This document shows, piece by piece, positions 24,619 to 35,398 of a stretch of DNA of 64,000 nucleotides. The translations under genes were made by a program, and so were the position numbers. Numbering within the stretch: the stretch's first letter is position 1; each line of letters starts with the position of its first letter. The stretch is from NCBI GenBank assembly GCA_902728285.1, contig CACVBU010001102.1:936149-1000148 (forward strand), written 5' to 3'. The notes under the pieces are model-generated. The model was not told the origin of the DNA and made no database searches. It worked only from the letters and a program-made list of their open reading frames with translations. Origin of the DNA: Clytia hemisphaerica. Its lineage: Eukaryota > Cnidaria > Hydrozoa > Leptothecata > Clytiidae.

Positions 24619-25998
24619 ATGTCTGATCGTAAAAGAAGCAATCCGGACTGGGCAAAAATTGGTGCTGCTGCATCCAAAAAACGAACAAGCTCCAAACAAC
24701 CTGCGAAAGGAAAATCACAACACTCAACCAAAATTGCAAAGATCCTGTCACGCGAAGAACTGCTTATTCAAAGACTGGGAGCAGAACTAACCGGAATAAG
24801 CAAACCCAAATATAGCACCATTGGGGCTAGAGAATTTGTACCGTATTTCCACAGTAGTGTCACAATCGAAGGTATAAAGGAGGCTTGCAACAAATTCTTT
24901 AAAGAAACAGACCCTGCCTTAAAGTATTTGGTTTGTGATGTTCTTGCTGGCGTCCACGGCCCCTCTTGCACTAGCATCGACCAAATTGATGTGTCTCTTA
25001 TACATGTTCGTTTTATTCAAAAACCATTTTCACCAATAAGTTCGTCATTTCTGACAGACACCATCTACCCCGAAAGCAAATTTAGAAAAGAGCCAGAAAA
25101 ATCGGTATCATTAATGATGAGAAAGAAATCGACCCTTGGTGATGATGACGATGTATCAAGCAAACCAACACCATCATTATCTCTCACTGCCATGATGAGA
25201 GTTGGTCGCAAGATCAATGCAGAGTCAACAAAGCATGCTTCTATAAGTGTTAAGTCGTTTAATTTAGTTGATATGAAGTGGACATCACACGGATCTTGTT
25301 CATTTCAAATTGATGAAAAGATTCTTGGTACTGGTGGATTTAGGAACGCGTACTCAGCAACAAGTCAAAATGGTATGTTTAAGAACAAAACGTGGGTGCT
25401 TAAGCGCTATAAAACTGAAGCTGAACAAAGTGTGGCTGAAAGGCAGCAAAGTCTTGAGGACCACACCAAAACAAGTGTTCAAATGGTCGCTTTATCGAAC
25501 TACTTCTCCTCCAAACTAAAAGAACTAAATGACAATCTTCCCAAATTTACGTATGTGAAGATATTTTATGGGGAAATAAATGACAATGACAAGGAAAAAA
25601 AGGAATATGTTACTATCGAGGAGAAAATCGATGGCAGTTTTGTTAAGTATTTAAACAACGATGGGTGTTGTCGTGATAGTGATGATGAACTAACCAAACA
25701 AGCACAAAGTTTGGCTCATTTCTCCTTCGTCTTGTCACAAGAAAAGTTACTTCTCACTGATATACAAGGATGTGGGCTGAAGTTATCTGACCCAGAAATA
25801 GCTTCATCAGTATACCACCTCAACAAAGAGTCCCTTTTTTGTGTCGGAAACTTTTCAAGGAAGGCAATAAAGCGCTTTGGCATGACACACAATTGCAACA
25901 AGTATTGTGAAATGGCGGGTCTGCAAGCTTTAGATAAGGACCATTTCAATACATATGATGACCAAGTAGAACTTGCCGATGGCAGTGTTATTAAGTAA
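24619..25998 (+). CDS. Atypical alpha-kinase, 459 aa, intact
   Basis: Single open frame. Residues ~1-230 are an unrecognised, basic-then-mixed region (start MSDRKRSNPDWAKIGAAASK). Residues ~230-440 form an alpha-kinase catalytic domain of the MHCK/eEF2K/TRPM7 class: glycine-rich ILGTGGFRNAYSA (~235), nucleotide-binding Lys in WVLKRY (~262), EEKIDGSFVKYLNNDG, catalytic-loop Asp381 in LLLTDIQGCG, LSDPEIAS, and the structural zinc site His424/Cys426/Cys430 in THNCNKYC. All key residues are present, so a Ser/Thr kinase acting on proteins is expected; the substrate is unknown. A splice acceptor (TTTTTAG) about 30 bases before the ATG suggests a 5' non-coding exon. It lies downstream of, and co-oriented with, the integrase-like transposase, so it may be element cargo or a host gene. 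Terminal repeats enclosing both were not found. Confidence 0.88.
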   Translation: MSDRKRSNPDWAKIGAAASKKRTSSKQPAKGKSQHSTKIAKILSREELLIQRLGAELTGISKPKYSTIGAREFVPYFHSSVTIEGIKEACNKFFKETDPALKYLVCDVLAGVHGPSCTSIDQIDVSLIHVRFIQKPFSPISSSFLTDTIYPESKFRKEPEKSVSLMMRKKSTLGDDDDVSSKPTPSLSLTAMMRVGRKINAESTKHASISVKSFNLVDMKWTSHGSCSFQIDEKILGTGGFRNAYSATSQNGMFKNKTWVLKRYKTEAEQSVAERQQSLEDHTKTSVQMVALSNYFSSKLKELNDNLPKFTYVKIFYGEINDNDKEKKEYVTIEEKIDGSFVKYLNNDGCCRDSDDELTKQAQSLAHFSFVLSQEKLLLTDIQGCGLKLSDPEIASSVYHLNKESLFCVGNFSRKAIKRFGMTHNCNKYCEMAGLQALDKDHFNTYDDQVELADGSVIK

Positions 25999-27148
25999 TT
26001 TTAAATTTCGTTAGTTACTTTTGTTTATTATTGAGTGTCCTTTTTCTTTTTTGTTGTTGCTAATCTTGCAATCTTGCTGTTTTTTTTACTAACATGTACA
26101 TAGTAGTGCCCCTTTGTTGAGAAAACTGTCAATGGGGGGGGGGGCAAGTGCTTTTTGAAAATTGAAAAGAGGACCCAACCTACTAAGACACTTTGATGTA
26201 TCAAAAGCTAGAGGCTAGAGTCAAGGGTCTTTATCCTGTTGCTTACTGTGAAAAGATAGCTATTAAGTGTACTCAGCGCCGTAACCACCTTTAGTTAATT
26301 GATATTTGAGTATAGTGGGATATTTATCTTTTGTTCATTTTATTTCATGATGACGTGCACCATAGCATCCTAGGGAGTTAACATATAACAACGATGAGTT
26401 TTGAAACCTTTTTCTATGAAATTTGCAATGTAACATACTAACATTAAGTTTTATGTTTACATAACGTTGTAATTTCTTAATGTTTACCTATTTTCCTGGG
26501 TTTTATGTTTCGTTTCATTTACTTTGTTAAAATAGCTACAATTTAACATTTTTATCCGCTGTATATTTACCTTATTATGACTGTTTTTGAAAGAGTTTTT
26601 AACGTTGCGTTTATGGTTTATCTTCGAAGTCTGTCTTGTCCTTTTTAGTCCTTTGTACTTTTTAGATTTTGACCTTTTTATAAACTACCTAAACACATTA
26701 CTATGGCGATTATTTCTCAAGGAATTCCAATCAAAGTTGACAGCTTCCAATAAAAGTGTCACAAAAATCCAACGAGAATTGATTACCTTAGCAACATCTT
26801 GAAAGAGAGGCAAGAGATGTCTGTGACGTAATTTATGAAAAAGTCTATACACGGTTTTCTTGCTATTTTCCATATGAGGAGATAAAGATCATCGCATCAA
26901 CATTCTTGCACAGGTGGTCCATAATTGTGTGATAATGATAAACTAGATGTAACAAAATATCCCGCAGGGGGGAGGGGTACTAGGGTTGTGAGATGTGGGG
27001 ATCAATTTTGGAGGAATTGAGCCAAGAATGAAAATAATACTAGGGTGGTTTTCGCTTTTGAAAACAATGAAACATATTGTTTAGAACAAAGAAAAATTGA
27101 GAATAACGCTCACCCCTCTGGCCGCAATTTAACCATGCTTAAAACGTA
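25999..27148. other. No gene recognised downstream of alpha-kinase
   Basis: AT-rich with two G-runs (26136-26146, 26964-26977). Short open frames at 26587-26873 overlap on both strands and lack splice context. It probably contains the kinase 3' untranslated region and repeat debris. Confidence 0.5.
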
Positions 27149-27150
27149 TA

Positions 27151-27453
27151 CTCTTAGGTGCCAAATAAACGGGCCCCCCGCTTGTTAATTTTTTGATTTT
27201 TTTCCAACCCCCCGGACGTTATTAGGACCCCCTCGTTTATTAATTTTTGAAAAAATTCCCAGCTCCCAAAAGGAAAGTTTCTTGTTTTACTCTAATAAGC
27301 TCTCTAATAGGGTTTTTAAAAGCGAGTTTAAAAGTCCATTTTCCAACCCCCCCCCCGGTACTTAGGTCCCCCCCCCCCCGTTTATTTGATCTGAAAAAAC
27401 TTTCCAACCCTCCCGTTTATTCGAACCCCCCCCGTTTATTTGGCACCTAAAAG
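27151..27453. mobile_element. 303-bp MITE with TA duplication and C-run interior
   Basis: Left end CTCTTAGGTGCCAAATAAAC and the inverse of the right end CTTTTAGGTGCCAAATAAAC differ at one base. TA flanks both sides (27149-27150, 27454-27455). The interior alternates runs of six to ten C with GTTTATT-type spacers. It fits a Tc1/mariner-type non-autonomous element by its TA target. Confidence 0.8.
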
Positions 27454-27505
27454 TATTATCTATTAGGCTTATTTGGTCTACAATAGAAAAAATAAAATAA
27501 GATAA

Positions 27506-27722
27506 AAATGACATCGTTGGGCCACGGGATGGACCAGCGATGTCATTCAATTTATTTTTAGAATGATTTCAACTTTACTTTTATTTTGAAATCGACTTCA
27601 ACTTTACTTTTATTTTGAATTCGGAATTTACATTGTACTTCATTTTAAAAAATGATTTAATTTTTCTAATAATCTAAAGAAAATGTATATTTAATAGATG
27701 ACACTCATGGGCCACCATAGAA
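27506..27722. repeat. GTGGCCCAT-bordered AT-rich repeat, copy 2 (inverted)
   Basis: Inverse orientation relative to 19752-19990. It starts with TGACATCGTTGGGCCACGGG and ends TGACACTCATGGGCCACCAT. The interior has repeated ACTTTACTTTTATTTTGAA modules. Together with copy 1 it defines a short dispersed family. Confidence 0.6.
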
Positions 27723-28059
27723 GTGCTTTATGAACAACTCCAAAAAATAATTTTTTATTGTCTGACAAATTGCTTTTTGTTTTATTACCTCGTGTTGTGT
27801 GTGATCTTGTTTTCAAAAAATAGTCTACGTAAAGTCAATGTCTTCCTATGTGCTGGGTTAAAATAGCAACATAACCAATGTAATTTTTTAGTAGTTTCTA
27901 ACCATTGGAAAGAGAGATGAATATTTTTCTCCCTGGTTGTATAATTAGTTCTTTACTATTTCATATTGCATCACTTTATCTAGAAATGTTATGGTTTTTT
28001 AAATTACTCGTTTGTAAATTTTACATTTTAGGGTCATAGAATTCAAGAGGTTTAACACT

Positions 28060-28826
28060 CGATTGAGTTATTTTGTAAAGACAAGCATTTTGGAAAACTT
28101 TTTTTCAATGCTGGAAATTTCGGATCCTTAGACTTTTTAAAATCATGGAAAGTTTGTATTTTTTTCTCTTTAAAGATTTTGGAAAATTCATCTTTCAGCT
28201 CTTTTTCAATGTTGGAAATTTCAGATCTTTAAACATTTTAAAATGATGGAAAAGTTCGTTTTTTATTTTTAGAAATTTCGGAAAAGTCATCTTTCAGCTC
28301 TTTTTCAATGTTGGAAATTCCGGATCATTAGACTTTTTAAAATCATGGAAAGTTCATCTTTTTTTCTCTTTAAAAATTTTGGAAAATTCATCTTTCAGGT
28401 CTTTTTCAATGTTGGAAATTTCAGATCTTAGGACTTTTTAAAGCCATGGAAAGTTCGTATTTTTTCTCTTCAAAAATTTTGGAAAACTCATCTTTCAGGT
28501 CTTTTTCAATGTTGGAAATTTCAGATCTTAGGACTTTTTAAAGCCATGGAAAGTTCGTATTTTTTCTCTTCAAAAATTTTGGAAAACTCATCTTTCAGCT
28601 CTTTTTCAATGCTGTAAATTTCAAATTTCCAAATCTCTGAAAAGATTACAAAATTTCAAATTTCAAATCTAGAAATATCGGTAAATATCAATTTTCTGAA
28701 CTTTCAAAAAACTGAAAGCTCAGATTTTGAAATATTTGGAAACATGACTTTAAAAAAAAAAAATCCAGGAAATATGAACTTTTCGAAATTTGGAATTGTA
28801 GGAAAGATGGCTTTTCACCCAGTGTT
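28060..28826. repeat. ~115-bp tandem units in a dispersed element, end CCCAGTG
   Basis: About five units, each with CTTTTTCAATGTTGGAAATTT and ATGGAAAGTTCRT motifs, from about 28085 to 28660. They are followed by AT-rich sequence closing in CTTTTCACCCAGTG at 28813-28826. That terminus is the inverse of the one at 6769, and the interior word GGAAATTT is shared. No protein coding. Confidence 0.65.
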
Positions 28827-29249
28827 ACACACACAATGAGTAACTAACTTTACCCATTGATGTCATTCAACGCAGATCTCTCCCTAGTTCATGCAAAAGA
28901 ATTATGGATGTCTTTTACGAATGGTCCCAAAACGTCAAAAAAATTAGGTACGTATGGATAGGGGGTGCTGGGACGACCTAATTGCAAATTTTTTAATTAA
29001 CAAATCTTAATAATCCTTTGTTTATTATAAAATTCCACTTCGTCCAAAATCCTATCCACAAATTTTCATTTTTTAGACAGACCTGCTCAAGACTTCCAAG
29101 TTTAATTAACCTGTAAAATGAGACTCATATAATCACAATATCAATGGGAGTGTATCTAATCATTAGCTAACTTTTTGAAAGTCGCCAAAAAGAGAGGACT
29201 TTTCTTTCTTCCTGAAATATGGACCTCTCATAATTAAATCATCGGAGAG
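28827..29249. other. No gene recognised
   Basis: AT-rich spacer between a dispersed repeat and a piggyBac-type MITE. It could include the 3' terminus of the large minus-strand Helitron, but no hairpin plus CTRR end was confirmed. Confidence 0.4.
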
Positions 29250-29253
29250 TTAA

Positions 29254-29931
29254 CCCTTTCCGGACGCATGATTTCACGGCTATATGACGCGGACAAAAAT
29301 TTGATTTTTGACTGGCTTCACTAAAATTGCAATAGAAAGTGATTGATGAAAGTGATTGATAAAAGATATCACGATAAGTAATACCTCTTTTTTTCGCATG
29401 TAATAGGGGTTTTGAAATACTAAAAAAAAAATTTTAAATATGGCTGACACCTGGTCACGTGACCGAAAAATCGGCAGATTTTTTTTCGGAAAGGCAAAAT
29501 TTTTGACTTTGAATAAAGAAATAGAGTCAAAGCCATTTGCTTTACGCCTTGAACTTTGAATATGATTTAGAAAATTGAATTACCGACCGGGTAAAAAAAA
29601 TGTCATGTCAAAAGCTTTCTAAGAATCTGAGTAAAGTGATTTTTTGTCCTAATATTTGAGCAATTTTTCCCTTACAGATTTAGCCTGAGTAAATTTACAA
29701 CAAACATTAAAAATTTATAATTCTAGTTGTAAACAAGATATCGAAAAGCGGTTTTTTGCAGGTTACGGGAAATTTATCTCAAAATCATTATTCAAAACCA
29801 TGTCATTGTATTTTGGCGCGAAAACTGTTAAAACCTTTTACAAAGCTATGGGCCACCCAGTGGCCCGTGCGCCATATAGGAACACGATTCATATTCATGG
29901 GCCACCCAGTGGCCCGTGAGTCCGGAAAGGG
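29254..29931. mobile_element. 678-bp piggyBac-type MITE (TTAA target)
   Basis: Terminal inverted repeats CCCTTTCCGGAC / GTCCGGAAAGGG, flanked by TTAA on both sides (29250-29253, 29932-29935), the piggyBac hallmark. Near the right end GGGCCACCCAGTGGCCCGTG occurs twice. No transposase is present, so movement would depend on an enzyme encoded elsewhere. It lies just beyond the 3' coding end of the Helitron endonuclease. Confidence 0.9.
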
Positions 29932-29959
29932 TTAAGATCACCCCTTGACCACCCCCTCC

Positions 29960-30740
29960 CTTGTACCCGCCCTTGACTCTGGCAGGCATGACACAGCTAG
30001 CAGTCTCTGTTCTAGCAATCTCTGTTCTCGCATTGGCTGAAAGTGATAATTTGATGCCATCATGGTCTGACAAATTGACGCATTTACGTATAACTTCGAT
30101 ATAATACTGGTTAGACAATTCCTTGTACGTCCAAACATGATCGAGCATTTTCCCATCGATGTGTGTTGGAAAGCGCGGAAGCAAATCATAATCTTGAAGA
30201 ATTTCGGCCAACAATTGATCATGATCCATTTCGAAGCCGTCCATGTTGAAGTCTCCTAAAATAATATCAATTGTGTATCTTTCAATAAATTGAGCAAGAC
30301 TGTAACAGAACACATCACGTTGAACTCTAGAGCCTTTATAGAGAACCAAAACACAAAATTCCTTTTCAGTAAATTCAGCTTTTCTAAATTTTACAAGAGA
30401 AAAGCATGATGAATGATCATACTCATCAATGTCAATAAAAGAAGGAGAATGACAGACAGTAATACTGTTGAATTTATGCTGGTCAATATTATGACTAAGA
30501 ATATAATAAGGAAGCTTCTCATGAATACTTTGTTTGTCTTCCTCACAATGCTCATAACTCATCTATGTCTCTCTCAGACATAACAAATCATTTTTATACA
30601 AAAATATGTCCTTTTGAACATCAACATGCTTTAAAAGATCTTACATTCAATAGGCAAACATTTAAATTAGAACTGCACCTCATAATATCTGCAACTCTTT
30701 CAACTTTGTTCTGACGCAATCGTGTGTATTCTTCACTAAC
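29960..30740 (-). pseudogene. Helitron C-terminal EEP-type endonuclease domain
   Basis: Minus-strand reading, with frameshifts near its start, shows NVCLLNVRSFK and LRET (first metal-binding Glu). It is then continuous from 30562: ILGDFNMDGFEMD (catalytic Asp/Asn), GKMLDHVW and NLSDHDGIKL (terminal Asp-His). These are the exonuclease-endonuclease-phosphatase family motifs in the correct order. The frame runs on into the neighbouring piggyBac-type MITE, which supplies its apparent C-terminus. It would nick DNA in transposition of EN-containing Helitrons. The ATG at 30562 is internal, not the true start. Confidence 0.8.
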
Positions 30741-30762
30741 TTTATCACTACAGACAAAAGCA

Positions 30763-31787
30763 CTACGTCGATATCGACCAGTAAAGTACAAACCATTTAA
30801 ATTTTTTTACTCTGCTCATTGCAACATACATTTGACCAGCATTGAACTTTCTTTGCCTTGCAAGGTCAAAACTAACGACTACAGAGTCCAAAGTCAATCC
30901 TTGAACTTTGTGCACTGTACAAGCATAAGCTAGCTTAAGAGGAAATTGTGTCCGAGAAATGGTAGGTGAAGGGAATGGGTTTTTTTTGTCAAAGGGAAAA
31001 TTTACCTCACTCTTTTCAATAGGAACAGTTTCAGTGGCCTTAGCATATTGGTCTTTACTTTGAGCTTTTATTCCAGCCATTTCATCGTTTAGTTTAACAT
31101 AAATTAGCTCTGCTTTATTGTTTCGGAATTTTACATCAGTGACAGTTCCAAGTTGACCATTGATACCTATCCTCTATATCAATATTACTAATTAGCATTA
31201 CTCTTGCCCCTATTTTCAAATAAAATATAACTGATAAGCCACCTGTATCGTTAAGTGGCAGGTTCTTAACCTTGGTAATTTGAGATTCAGTAAAATCCCT
31301 TGGGTAAACGTCAATAGCTTCTACATTTATTGTTTCCGAGGGCAGAGTATCTAATCTTTGAATATTGTGAAGATGGACTGAAGCATTTTCTGCAAACAAA
31401 TGCAATGATTCTATTGGATAATCAGGATGTTCCCGTGTTATCAGTCTAGATTTAATCATACTTTCATCATTACTATCCAATTCACCTACTCTTACATTGT
31501 TCAAGAGATCAATGAAGTCAGAGTCATCCTTTTGACGCATAATCTCATCTAATTCAGCTAGTTTGAATAGGTGCCATAACTTGAATGCACCAATAATAGG
31601 TCCCTCAGTTGAAAATACTGGACTTTGAAAAATTGGAGGTAATTGAAAGAGGTCTCCACAAACAATGATACTTTTCCCTGCAAATGGTGTGCTGTCATTT
31701 ACACCAAAAATTTCACATAATCTTGTATGGATGTTCAAAAGCTGTCGCGACGAACTCATAGATTATTATCAACTTTATATGATGTAA
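30763..31787 (-). pseudogene. Helitron Pif1-type helicase, C-terminal half
   Basis: 31759-31136 encodes SSRQLLNIHTRLCEIFGV, IIVCGDLFQLPPIF (motif II-III region) and ELDEIMRQKDD. After a frameshift near 31130, 31080-30763 encodes [17 protein letters not shown] and [11 protein letters not shown], the conserved C-terminal helicase motifs V-VI. Its upstream half lies beyond the inserted 2,849-bp Helitron, at 34637-35330. The helicase unwinds DNA during rolling-circle transposition. Confidence 0.85.
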
Positions 31788-34636
31788 TCGACCGCCGGAG
31801 GCGGTTTCTTTCATAGTGGTACGCTAATCTCGTTTTGCCTTGGCTCATTACTTTGTCTACCATTTACTTTCGGTTTTTTTAACTAGATTACCCAGGTGTT
31901 TCTCTTTTTTTTCCCTGAATGTCTTTTATTCGTAATTGAATAATCGAGACGTGAAAAATGACTATATTGTAATCTGTTTTCAATGAATAATCTAAAATGT
32001 ACTGGAGATGACATGTAGGCGTTAACAATGTGAGCGCGCTCTTTCGCGAGCGTGCGTGATGCGTGAAGGAAGGCGGTCGTTTCAGTGTGGTTTAGATCCA
32101 CATTGTGACCTAGTCTATATTACTAAAAGTCTAATTCGTATTGAGCTGTGGGGTGGCCATTTTGATTTTTTTCCAAGTCTCTTTTTAAATCGAGCTCCGA
32201 GCGGGAAAACAGTACAGTGTTCTTTTTTTCGAGGCGGAGTACGTTTCTTTTGAGACACGTCACCGGAAAATAGCCTACGGTTCCTTGCCGATCGGGAAAC
32301 GTCGCCCGGTTCGGAAGCGTATTTTTTATCGGACCATACTGCTTTCTAACAGTCAAAATAAAGATGGCGGCAGAAATAAACAACTGGTTGCTACTGCTCT
32401 TTCGCTGTTTTTCTTTGGTTTTTATGCCTTAATGAGTTGCATTGATTTGATTTTTGTGTGATTGTTACAAGAAATGGTTGATGATAAAGTTTTATTATTA
32501 ATCTTTCCTGGATTTGATGCTTCGTTTGGTTTGTGGCATGAGAGGTGCAATCTCTTCTATTCTTGAAAAACAGGACATTTTATCAACTTTGATCATGCTA
32601 GGTATATTTGAAAAATTAAATACTTGCAACATCAAAAAAGTTTGAACTCACTTTTTTATGATGGTTGTCAGATGGTAGATGCGGCACCCAAATGGTTGTG
32701 GTTGGATAAGAACTGGTTAGCTTTTACAGTAAGTAAAAAAGTTTAAACCTGGAGCAGCAGAATTTACTGATTAATGATTGAATTTCCCTTGGTATTTTAA
32801 AATGCATTTTAAACGTTGAAAACTTTTGGTTGTGAATTTAAGGACATTTTCTTGCACGTGCGTTTTAAAACGTGGAAATTGTTGCTGTGAATTTGGACAT
32901 TTTCTTCCACCTGCGTTTAACACGTCACTGCTGTTATGGTGTCCATTCCAGCCAAGCCATATTTTATCATTCTACAGAAATCCCCGCTTGAAAAATCAAA
33001 ATATTGATACGTGGTCGAGTTTACTAAACTTTGCCGAATTAAAACGCGCAAAAATATCATATGACGTATGACCACGGCTTCCGTTCACTCCGATCATGAT
33101 TCTAATCACGTGATATAGCTTGATGTTTTGACTTTTTTAAACCAATGAAATCATTTGTTTATACCGCACTAAAGGCTTTTCTAGATTACCGCTCAAAAAA
33201 AAAACGGGAGTCAACATGAACTTAAAAGCCTGCTGCGGGTAAGGGAAATGGTTTTGAAGAACCAAGTATAGGCAAAAAGGTTTTAATATTATTCAAATAT
33301 CACAAAAACAAGTGACATTTACATGGTTGATCTTTATAAAGTTTGATCTGGTGGTTTGTTTTAAAAAAATTTGACCCGGTGTTGGTTTTATAGCCTATCT
33401 TTTTGGATTTGTGAGAACACAAATGTTATTGTAAAGAAAATTCATTTGGAAGTGAAATCATACCCTTTCCAGGGAACTGGACCAACATTTTTTAAGTCAG
33501 AATTCATTGCCAGTAATGCCGCAGCGTGGTTTGAAACCTTGCTGGTGGTTGTTGTAGGTCTGGTGGAAAACGGATTTATTTCTGAATATAAACATTACTG
33601 CAGCTATAATATTTTCTTTATTTTGACAAACAAAAGGTTCAAGGTTTGTTTACTTTTTACTTTACTGCATTTCTCTGTCTTATTCTGCTGTAGTAGGCAA
33701 TTGAAAACTCCAGATTTTTTGTTTTTGTCAGTGCTCGCTCGGCAGCCATTTTGAATTTTTTTTTTCGACGTCTGTACTCGGCAATTTCGTGACCTCTACA
33801 GAATCGACGATTTTGCCTGAGGGGAACAGCAGTGACGTGGAAAACTTTTGGTTGTGAATTTAAGGACATTTTTTTCCATGTGCCTTTAAAACATGGAAAT
33901 TTTTGCTATGAGTTTCGACATTTCCTTCCACGTGCGTCTAAAACGTGGACATTTTTGCTGTGAATTTGGATATTTTCTTCAACGTGCGTTTAACATGCGG
34001 AAAACTTTTGGTTGTGAATTTAGACATTTTTTTTACGTGCGTTTAAAGCGTGGAAATTTTTACTGTTGATTTGGTCGTATTTTCTTCCATGCGCATTTTA
34101 AACGTGAAAAACCTTTGGTTGTGAATTTGGACATTTTCTTCCACGTGCGTTTAAAACGTGGAAATTTTTGATGTGAATTTGGACATTTTCCACGTTTGTT
34201 TAAAACGTTGAAATTTTTGCTGTGAATTTGGACAATTTCTTCCACTTGCGTTTAAAACATGGAAATTTTTGCTATGAATTTGGACATTTTCTTCCACGTG
34301 CATATAAAACGTGGAAATTTTTGCTATGAATTTGGACATTTTCTTCCACGTGCGTTTAAAACATGGAAATTTTTGCTATGAATTTGGACATTTTCTTCCA
34401 CGTGCATATAAAATGTGGAAATTTTTGCTATGAATTTGGACATTTTCAATTTTTGCTGTGAATTTGGACATTTTCCACGTGCGTTCAAAACGTGGAAATT
34501 TTTGCTTTGAATATGGCCGTATTCTGGAAACTCTACATTTTTTATTTTCGCCTCAATTGAAAATTTTCTGTCCAAAGGGCTTTTGATGTGTTCAACAAAA
34601 CTCTACTCGGCGGGTGCGACGCCGGGTGACGGCTAG
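31788..34636 (+). mobile_element. 2,849-bp non-autonomous Helitron inserted in helicase
   Basis: The 5' end is TCGACCGCC preceded by host A (31787). The 3' end is a GC-rich hairpin (CGGCGGGTGCGACGCCG) then GTGACGG CTAG, followed by host T (34637). This is the diagnostic 5'-TC...hairpin...CTRR-3' structure inserted between A and T with no duplication. Removing it rejoins the Pif1 helicase frame of the older element (RNKL to HHIKLIII). No Rep or helicase is encoded. It carries a minisatellite at 33836-34510. Confidence 0.92.
33836..34510. repeat. ~54-bp minisatellite inside the non-autonomous Helitron
   Basis: About a dozen imperfect units of GAATTTGGACATTTTCTTCC then ACGTGCGTTTAAAACGTGGA and AATTTTTGCTATG. 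Two isolated units also occur at 32815-32920. Unit lengths vary from about 45 to 60 because some lack a segment. Open frames across it (for example the minus frames at 34060-34575) are periodic artefacts. Confidence 0.9.
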
Positions 34637-35393
34637 TTTATTTCTAATGGCAGTCCTTTGTTTGTCAGCCATATTTCTGAATTTTTCAACTGGAATACTC
34701 AATCCTGTGTGTACTGTGGTACCAGATATATTGATAGCCACTATACCAGTTGGGGCCAATTTAATAATACGTGGCTTCTCTAGCTCATCACTTTTATATA
34801 CTAGGACTTTTGACAAACAATTGTAAATACATTTAATTAAGTGAGATTTTCCTACGCCCGCACCACCTGTTAAAAAAATTCTCAATGGTTCTAGTAGTAC
34901 AGGATTATTGGACTTGGAATTGTGCACATACATTTTCCCCCAATTTAGCACTATATCAAAAATATATCTTTGCCTAGAATTTAAACATCTTATATGGGTA
35001 TTGATTTGGTCATCAGTTTGCAAGCCATGAACTGTTTGAGTAAATGGTGCAAAATTTTGTTCGATATCATGACTTTCATCATCATTTTCACTGTCTGGTG
35101 AGTTGCTCATTAGGTCTTGCATCATTTTCTTGTTGAGCAAAGGCATCTTGATTATGCATAAGGTCATTGCGATAGTTTTGAAGTACTAAATCAACAAAAT
35201 GACCATCAGGTTCAAAAATTTGCTTGTTCTCGTTAACAACTGCATTGACTTCATCTAAATTGAGCTTCAACACATATGAACCATCAAGCTTCAAATCATT
35301 TTCTTCTGATCTAAATGGGTAAAACAACATTAGAATATGGTGGGAAAATTTTTCTGGATGTTTGTTTTTGTTAGGAGTGTAGTACCTGAAAAC
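34637..35393 (-). pseudogene. Helitron Pif1-type helicase, N-terminal half
   Basis: The minus frame contains CLNSRQRYIFDIVLNWGK, the Walker A motif LTGGAGVGKSHLIKCIYN (about 34840-34890), LAPTGIVAINISGTTVHTGL (motif Ia) and SIPVEKFRN up to RNKL at the Helitron insertion. The upstream part (35330-35088) reads MLFYPFRSEENDLKL with a frameshift near 35100. The segment joins the C-terminal half at 31787 once the insert is ignored. Confidence 0.85.
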
Positions 35394-35398
35394 ATTTG

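Noticed and set aside
24768-25949. Frames on both strands overlapping the alpha-kinase
   Set aside because: They are shadows of a complete kinase frame with all catalytic motifs.
33371-33869. 127-aa plus frame and a 70-aa minus frame
   Set aside because: Both lie inside the non-autonomous Helitron and overlap each other, with no motif.
33836-34510. CRISPR-like array of spaced repeats
   Set aside because: Units are contiguous, imperfect tandem copies without unique spacers, and the context is eukaryotic.
34060-34575. Lys/Phe/His-rich frames repeating HSKNF and CPNSQQKF
   Set aside because: Periodic artefacts of the ~54-bp minisatellite inside the Helitron.
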